Part shown: one piece after another, positions 58,953 through 64,000 of the stretch
Numbering within the stretch: the stretch's first letter is position 1
How the letters are laid out: every line of letters begins with the position of its first letter
From: Phaeobacter sp. 11ANDIMAR09
GTDB lineage: Bacteria > Pseudomonadota > Alphaproteobacteria > Rhodobacterales > Rhodobacteraceae
Reading direction: 5' to 3'
Length of the DNA stretch: 64,000 bases
NCBI RefSeq assembly: GCF_001294455.1
Contig: NZ_LIKT01000006.1
Location: 124,001 to 188,000 of the forward strand
Notes under the pieces: generated by a model
Database searches by the model: none
Told to the model about the DNA's origin: nothing
The model's input: only the letters and a program-made list of their open reading frames with translations
Made by a program: the position numbers and the translations under genes

Positions 58953-60191
58953 ATGGCTATAGAAACATCTGATCTAATTGCTCAAATCAAGGAAAAGGAT
59001 GCGGTCAAGGAGACGCTGGTAGAGGCGCTGCGAAATCATGCAGAGTTCAAAAAGATGCTGCCAGAGCTTTGCGAAAACGATCTGGCAGGGATCATGCGCA
59101 ACTCGGAGCATGTGCGTAAAACCCTTGTCGATGAACTCAAGGGAGATGAGGCTTTTTCGGAAAGCATCGTTAGCCTGATACAGGCAGAACAGCAACGCCA
59201 GCAAGAGGCACGCCCCAAGCTGCTCAGTCTAGAGTATTGGAAGCAATCCACCATTTGGGGGCCTGTTCTGGGGTTTGTGGTGTTTGCGGCTGCTCTGTTT
59301 GGGCTGTCGCTTAACGACTTTCTTCACCCGCGGGCTTGGGCGCATGAACTGTTGGATACCGATCAAAGGGTGGTCAATGTGGTGAAGGGGGCACCTAATT
59401 CTGAGACTGCCCAGGTCTTTGCGACTGAGCTGGAAGCAAAACTGGCTGGCCTGATCGGCTCTGACAAGGACGAGAACCCGGTCCGTGACAGTATTCGTGG
59501 CGTGATTGAGGCGCGGCCAGTTGTGATTTCGCATGACTGGCAGCCTTTCGACGTCTTTCCTGCCCAGCCGGCCTTTTCCTCCCAATGTCAAAATGAGCTT
59601 CGCCAAATTGAGCAGGAGTTGCAATTTGTAGAAACCAATAAGTTGATCCCGGCAAGTGAGAAGCAGTCGGTCTTGATCAGTGGTGGCTTGTGGGAGCAGT
59701 CGCCTGACAAGGATGTAATCGAAAGAGACATCAATGCGGCGCGTTTTTCGATGCTAGAACTGACTGGAAAGCAGCAGGAAAAAATGATGAGCTGCTATTC
59801 TCAGATGCCCGATCCCAGACTGATCTTCAGCTTCTATGCCGAGCCGGGCCAGGACACTGTGGAAGCCCGGTTTCGGATCCTTGAACTGACAAAGGCCGAA
59901 GATCTACGTGTCATGACCCCCTCCGACAAGGTCGCCTTTTCTGCCACCATTAGCTCTTTGTCACAGGATCATGAGGACCCGAACCTTTCAAAACCGATCC
60001 CGCTGAAAGTCACGGGCGATGGGGTTCTTGCGGCCAGTATCAATCTCCAGTCCGATGAGGCTGGTGGTTCAAGGATGGATCGAATCCACAAAATTGTCAT
60101 TGCATTGGACCGCAGCGAAATTCGCCCCGACACATTGAATTTTGTCGTCGGTGCGGTGTTTTTTGTGAACAAGCAAACAGACAACGGATAG
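58953..60191 (+). CDS. Single-pass membrane protein of unknown function, second gene of the unit
   Basis: A 412-residue protein. The N-terminal cytoplasmic part (1-95) is helical and contains a weak internal repeat: VKETLVEALRNHAEFKKM (18-35) against VRKTLVDELKGDEAFSES (54-71). A transmembrane helix covers 101-120 (IWGPVLGFVVFAAALFGLSL). Residues 121-412 should be periplasmic. No domain was recognised. GC is low for this genome: hand counts give 31 of 60 bases (58981-59040) and 24 of 60 (59581-59640). A strong terminator follows. The start at 58953 has GGTGGAG upstream; longer in-frame starts overlap the previous gene and are rejected. Confidence 0.8.
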   Translation: MAIETSDLIAQIKEKDAVKETLVEALRNHAEFKKMLPELCENDLAGIMRNSEHVRKTLVDELKGDEAFSESIVSLIQAEQQRQQEARPKLLSLEYWKQSTIWGPVLGFVVFAAALFGLSLNDFLHPRAWAHELLDTDQRVVNVVKGAPNSETAQVFATELEAKLAGLIGSDKDENPVRDSIRGVIEARPVVISHDWQPFDVFPAQPAFSSQCQNELRQIEQELQFVETNKLIPASEKQSVLISGGLWEQSPDKDVIERDINAARFSMLELTGKQQEKMMSCYSQMPDPRLIFSFYAEPGQDTVEARFRILELTKAEDLRVMTPSDKVAFSATISSLSQDHEDPNLSKPIPLKVTGDGVLAASINLQSDEAGGSRMDRIHKIVIALDRSEIRPDTLNFVVGAVFFVNKQTDNG

Positions 60192-60199
60192 CAAAGCAA

Positions 60200-60228
60200 A
60201 AGGGCGCCATCTTCTGGCGCCCTTCTTT
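60200..60228. terminator. Bidirectional terminator between the unknown unit and ilvC
   Basis: AAGGGCGCCA (60200-60209), loop TCTTC, TGGCGCCCTT (60215-60224), then CTTT; on the minus strand, TTTTGCTTTGC follows. It serves the unit ending at 60191 and ilvC, which ends at 60257. Confidence 0.9.
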
Positions 60229-60256
60229 AACCGTAGTGTACTGAACCGTTCAGCGC

Positions 60257-61360
<1,104 letters not shown>

Positions 61361-61361
61361 T

Positions 61362-61375
61362 CAACATTTTTGTAG
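61362..61375. promoter_or_regulatory. Candidate Lrp/AsnC-type site between ilvC and lrp
   Basis: CAACATTTTTGTAG is an imperfect dyad in an AT-rich block (61350-61411) of an otherwise GC-rich region. Its form is compatible with Lrp-family binding sites. It is 83 bases from the ilvC start and 37 from the lrp start. This is a weak call. Confidence 0.3.
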
Positions 61376-61411
61376 TAGTCATTCGTGATATTGTTGATTT
61401 ATGATGAAATC

Positions 61412-61867
61412 ATGCTTGATGATCTGGATCGGCGCATATTGCGCCACATGCAAAGCGACCCGGAACAATCGATTCCGGATCTGGCTGAACGCCTCGGCCT
61501 GACACCCTCGCGCCTGTCGCGGCGGCTGGACAAGCTGCGCGAGGCGGGCATTCTGCTGGGCAGTCGGGCGATGATTGACTGGCGCGCCCTTGGCTATAGC
61601 GTCGAGGTCTCGCTGCGGGTCACGCTGGACAAGACCAATCCGCGTGCATTTGATGAATTCATCACCCAGGCCCGGGAGATCCCAGAGGTGCTGGAGATCC
61701 AGACATTTCTTGGCCAGGTAGATGTGCGTCTTTCGGTGATTGCCCGCGACATGGGCCACTACCAAATGATCTACCGCAGCGCCATTCTCACCCTGCCGCA
61801 TATCGCCGATATTGAGGCCCTGATGCATGTAGCCCGGATCAAAAGCAACGAAAGCCTGCCACTATGA
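61412..61867 (+). CDS. Lrp/AsnC-family regulator, copy 1
   Basis: A 151-residue regulator. The helix-turn-helix is MLDDLDRRILRHMQSDPEQS followed by IPDLAERLGLTPSRLSRRLD (1-45). The C-terminal RAM domain (about 65-145) has YSVEVSLRVTLDKTNPRAFD and IPEVLEIQTFLGQVDVRLSV. Such proteins bind an amino acid and form octamers. It is divergent from ilvC, making control of branched-chain synthesis plausible. It has ATGA overlap with the following unknown gene (stop TGA at 61865-61867). High GC: 44 of 60 bases in 61501-61560. Confidence 0.92.
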   Translation: MLDDLDRRILRHMQSDPEQSIPDLAERLGLTPSRLSRRLDKLREAGILLGSRAMIDWRALGYSVEVSLRVTLDKTNPRAFDEFITQAREIPEVLEIQTFLGQVDVRLSVIARDMGHYQMIYRSAILTLPHIADIEALMHVARIKSNESLPL

Positions 61868-61875
61868 GTGATTTG
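61862..61875 (+). repeat. Left junction repeat of the inserted gene
   Basis: CTATGAGTGATTTG, which contains the overlapping stop of lrp copy 1 and start of the next gene. It recurs with one change at 62434-62447, where the inserted gene meets lrp copy 2. Confidence 0.7.
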
Positions 61876-62439
61876 AACTTCGGAAAAGATTGGGAAAGTA
61901 GATTCGGAGACGTTCCACCCTTAGGCTATTTGCTGCGTAGCAGACGACCTGATCAGTGGACACGCTTTCATGCGCTTCCCGAGTCCAAACGTTCTGCAGA
62001 AACTCGGACCGAGCGCCGGATCATTTTGGATCGCGCAGCAGAAATTGCTGAGTTTCTCTTCGGATCAAAAAAGGATGTATGGCTTGCGACGTGCAGTTTG
62101 ACCTATGCTGGCGATCGTCGAGCCAAGCGGAAGCGCATAGTCGGCGTTGAGACGCCGCTTCCTTTTGTGTTTTCACGAGATGAAAGCTGCTTTTTCGGAG
62201 ATCAGGTCCAGGTCGAAGTCTATGCGGACAGAACGATTTGGCGGCCCGGTCATCAAGATGCTCTGCTGACCAAGATCGCTGATGATAGAGAAAATGCGCT
62301 TTGGTTTGCCCCCTCCTCTGGCCGGGTCTTTGCCCCCTATGATGGCGGTTTCGACATTGTTGTTGAGAACAGTAATGTGGTCGCGCGAGCTGAAGAAAAG
62401 TACAGCGCTTGGATGTCGGATTTGGACAGCAAGCTATGA
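61864..62439 (+). CDS. Unknown low-GC gene lodged between two Lrp genes
   Basis: A 191-residue soluble protein, MSDLNFGKDWESRFGDVPPL followed by GYLLRSRRPDQWTRFHALPE. It has WTRFHALPESKR near residues 32-43, a Glu/Arg-rich helix, and AFSP-like WFAPSSGRVFAPYDGGFDIV near 155. No family could be named; from memory it resembles scattered acquired proteins with a W-x-RFHxLPxSKR motif, possibly DUF3885-like, but this is unsure. A hand count gives 278 of 540 G+C (61861-62400), clearly below both neighbours. It overlaps the genes on each side by ATGA. The codon frame is intact and the ORF has no stop, so it is probably expressed. Confidence 0.75.
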   Translation: MSDLNFGKDWESRFGDVPPLGYLLRSRRPDQWTRFHALPESKRSAETRTERRIILDRAAEIAEFLFGSKKDVWLATCSLTYAGDRRAKRKRIVGVETPLPFVFSRDESCFFGDQVQVEVYADRTIWRPGHQDALLTKIADDRENALWFAPSSGRVFAPYDGGFDIVVENSNVVARAEEKYSAWMSDLDSKL

Positions 62440-62447
62440 GTGATCTG
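62434..62447 (+). repeat. Right junction repeat of the inserted gene
   Basis: CTATGAGTGATCTG, identical to the left junction (61862-61875) at 13 of 14 positions. It holds the stop of the unknown gene and start of lrp copy 2. The two copies are 572 bases apart. Confidence 0.7.
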
Positions 62448-62912
62448 GATGAGATCGATTTTGCCCTGCTGCGGGCGCTAAGCCAGGACGCCAGCCAATC
62501 TGCCGGAGCGTTGGGGCGCGAACTGGGTCTCAGCCAACCTGCCACCTGGCGGCGGATCAAACGCCTGCAGGACCTAAAGATCCTGGTTGGGCGGCAGCTG
62601 GATCTTGACCGCGAGAAACTGGGCTTTGGCGTCACCGTGTTTCTGGGCGTCAAACTCGGCACCAAGGGCCGCGTCAGCCTCGAGGATTTTGAACGCGCCG
62701 TGTCCGCCATTCCCGAAGTGCAGACGGTGGAACATGTACTGGGGCTCTATGACTATCGGCTGCGGGTCACTGCCCGCGATATTGCTGATTTTGAACGCGT
62801 GTTGCGTCGGCGGATCATGCTCCTGCCCGGTGTGGGATCGGTGGATGCCAATGTTCTGCTCAGCGAAGAGCGCCGCCCAGGGCCGCTTGGGCCATTGGAC
62901 AGGGCGGGCTAA
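62436..62912 (+). CDS. Lrp/AsnC-family regulator, copy 2
   Basis: A 158-residue regulator. The helix-turn-helix reads MSDLDEIDFALLRALSQDAS then QSAGALGRELGLSQPATWRR (1-45). The RAM domain follows with FGVTVFLGVKLGTKGRVSLE and IPEVQTVEHVLGLYDYRLRV. It is not closely similar to copy 1, so the pair is not a recent duplication. Translationally coupled to the unknown gene via ATGA. The window block 62461-62520 has 43 of 60 G+C. It is followed after 156 bases by an aminotransferase gene. Confidence 0.92.
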   Translation: MSDLDEIDFALLRALSQDASQSAGALGRELGLSQPATWRRIKRLQDLKILVGRQLDLDREKLGFGVTVFLGVKLGTKGRVSLEDFERAVSAIPEVQTVEHVLGLYDYRLRVTARDIADFERVLRRRIMLLPGVGSVDANVLLSEERRPGPLGPLDRAG

Positions 62913-63068
62913 TCTAGGGCCGTAGCCTATGGGCTCCGAAACACTGCTGATCGGATCATTCCTCGCGATTTTTAGACAGTCTTGTTGCTGGAAGCGGGCT
63001 AACCCCGCGGCGCTGACCGATATAGGCTGGGCCCAGATAGCAGCGTGCACAGATTTAGGGAGAGTTAG

Positions 63069-64000
63069 ATGGCACTATTGGACAGCGTAGACTCGCAGGG
63101 GCTGGATGAATTCTCGGTGGTTTTCACCGACCGCTCGCTCAACCATATGTCCAAGGCCTTTCAGCAGGTGATGCTCGACATCAATGCGATGTTGAAAGAG
63201 GTCTATCGGGCTCAGGCTGTGGCGCTGGTCCCCGGTGGCGGCACCTATGCGATGGAGGCCGTGGCCCGGCAATTTGCCAAGGGGCAGGATGTACTGGTGG
63301 TGCGCAACGGCTGGTTCTCCTACCGTTGGAGTCAAATCATCGAGGCCGGTGGGCTGACCGCCTCAACTACGGTGATGAAGGCCCGCCAAAGCGGCAATGC
63401 GGCGCAGTCGCCCTTTGCGCCTGCCCCGATCGAAGAGGTCACCGAGGCCATCCGCGCGCAAAAGCCGGGCGTCGTCTTTGCGCCACATGTGGAAACAGCC
63501 GCCGGGGTGATCCTGCCCGATGACTATGTCACCGCCATGGCTGCCGCCGCCCATGAGGTTGGCGCACTGATGGTGCTGGATTGCATCGCCTCGGGTTGTG
63601 CCTGGGTGGATATGCAGGCCTGTGGCGTGGATGTGCTGATTTCGGCGCCCCAGAAGGGCTGGAGCGCCTCTCCCAGCGCAGGGCTGGTGATGTTCTCGGA
63701 CAAGGCACTGGAGCGGCTTGAGGAAACCACCTCTGATAGTTTTGCCCTCAACCTCAAACAATGGCGTGCCATCATGCAGGCCTACGAGGACGGCGGCCAT
63801 GCCTATCACGCCACCATGCCCACGGATGCGCTGCGCGCCTTTCGCGATACCATGCTGGAAACCAAAGACTACGGGTTTGAGAAACTGCGCGATGCGCAAT
63901 GGGCGCTTGGGAATGGGGTGCGGGCCTTGCTGAAGGAGAAAGGCGTGACCTCGGTCGCGGCCGATGGCTTTGGCGCGCCGGGTGTTGTGGTGAGCTATAC
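63069..64000 (+). CDS. Class V aminotransferase (alanine/serine-glyoxylate type), C-terminus beyond window
   Basis: Open from ATG 63069 to the window end, 310 residues so far. It starts MALLDSVDSQGLDEFSVVFT and carries VALVPGGGTYAMEAVARQFA (PLP phosphate region), LMVLDCIASGCAWVDMQACG (the Asp that binds the pyridine nitrogen) and the Schiff-base lysine in LISAPQKGWSASPSAGLVMF. This is the pattern of alanine-glyoxylate or serine-glyoxylate aminotransferases. GGGAGAG precedes the start. Position behind two amino-acid-responsive regulators suggests amino acid metabolism, though direct control is not shown. Truncated only by the window end. Confidence 0.9.
   Translation, partial: MALLDSVDSQGLDEFSVVFTDRSLNHMSKAFQQVMLDINAMLKEVYRAQAVALVPGGGTYAMEAVARQFAKGQDVLVVRNGWFSYRWSQIIEAGGLTASTTVMKARQSGNAAQSPFAPAPIEEVTEAIRAQKPGVVFAPHVETAAGVILPDDYVTAMAAAAHEVGALMVLDCIASGCAWVDMQACGVDVLISAPQKGWSASPSAGLVMFSDKALERLEETTSDSFALNLKQWRAIMQAYEDGGHAYHATMPTDALRAFRDTMLETKDYGFEKLRDAQWALGNGVRALLKEKGVTSVAADGFGAPGVVVSY

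Overview
The window is a gene-dense, GC-rich stretch of chromosome from an alphaproteobacterium, most likely a marine roseobacter-type Rhodobacteraceae (Phaeobacter, Ruegeria or Leisingera relatives). This rests on the Flp/Tad locus order, the order ctaC-ctaB-small ORF-ctaG-ctaE-SURF1-thrC-M16 peptidase, the glyQ/DUF6446/glyS neighbourhood, a folB with a C-terminal extension followed by folP, tandem Lrp genes divergent from ilvC, and an FNR-type operator. Assignments come from reading the sequence and from memory of protein families; no database search was run.

Left part (1-14 kb): a truncated gene at the edge, a divergent TetR regulator and MDR oxidoreductase sharing a duplicated operator, then a leftward tad locus for Flp pili, transcribed in the order flp, a second Flp-like pilin (58 codons, easily overlooked), cpaB, cpaC secretin, OmpA-type lipoprotein, cpaE, cpaF ATPase, tadB, tadC, two TPR lipoproteins and the prepilin peptidase cpaA. 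TadE/F/G minor pilins are not in the window. A lytic transglycosylase diverges from flp. Next (14-23 kb): a fatty acid desaturase, a two-subunit CoA transferase, topA, dprA and tldD.

23-30.6 kb: the aa3 cytochrome oxidase operon (ctaC, ctaB, small membrane protein, ctaG, ctaE), closed by a strong terminator, followed by SURF1, thrC, an M16 peptidase and an acetyltransferase. A perfect FNR box lies between tldD and ctaC. 30.6-43 kb is mixed metabolism and transport: a GlcD-type FAD oxidase, apt, a LysE exporter, a DUF418 protein, mtnP, a MerR regulator divergent from DUF2938 and SulP genes, acetyltransferases, a flavin reductase, EcsC, DUF1178 and an SDR.

43-58 kb: a secreted SPOR-like/peptidoglycan-binding/trypsin-fold protein that has lost its catalytic triad; glyQ and glyS with a DUF6446 gene and a GltS-type glutamate transporter between them; a diverged PEP-utilising (PPDK-like) protein; a SleB-type cell wall hydrolase; folB with a C-terminal domain plus folP; and two tandem DMT exporters. 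58-64 kb: a lower-GC two-gene unit of unknown function, ilvC, two Lrp/AsnC regulators separated by a low-GC unknown gene whose two junctions are near-identical, and a class V aminotransferase cut by the window end.

No rRNA, tRNA, CRISPR array, transposase or prophage was recognised. The best candidates for something undescribed are the insertion between the lrp genes, the two-gene unit at 58.3-60.2 kb, the pseudoprotease, the kinase-like C-terminal domain on FolB and the second pilin.
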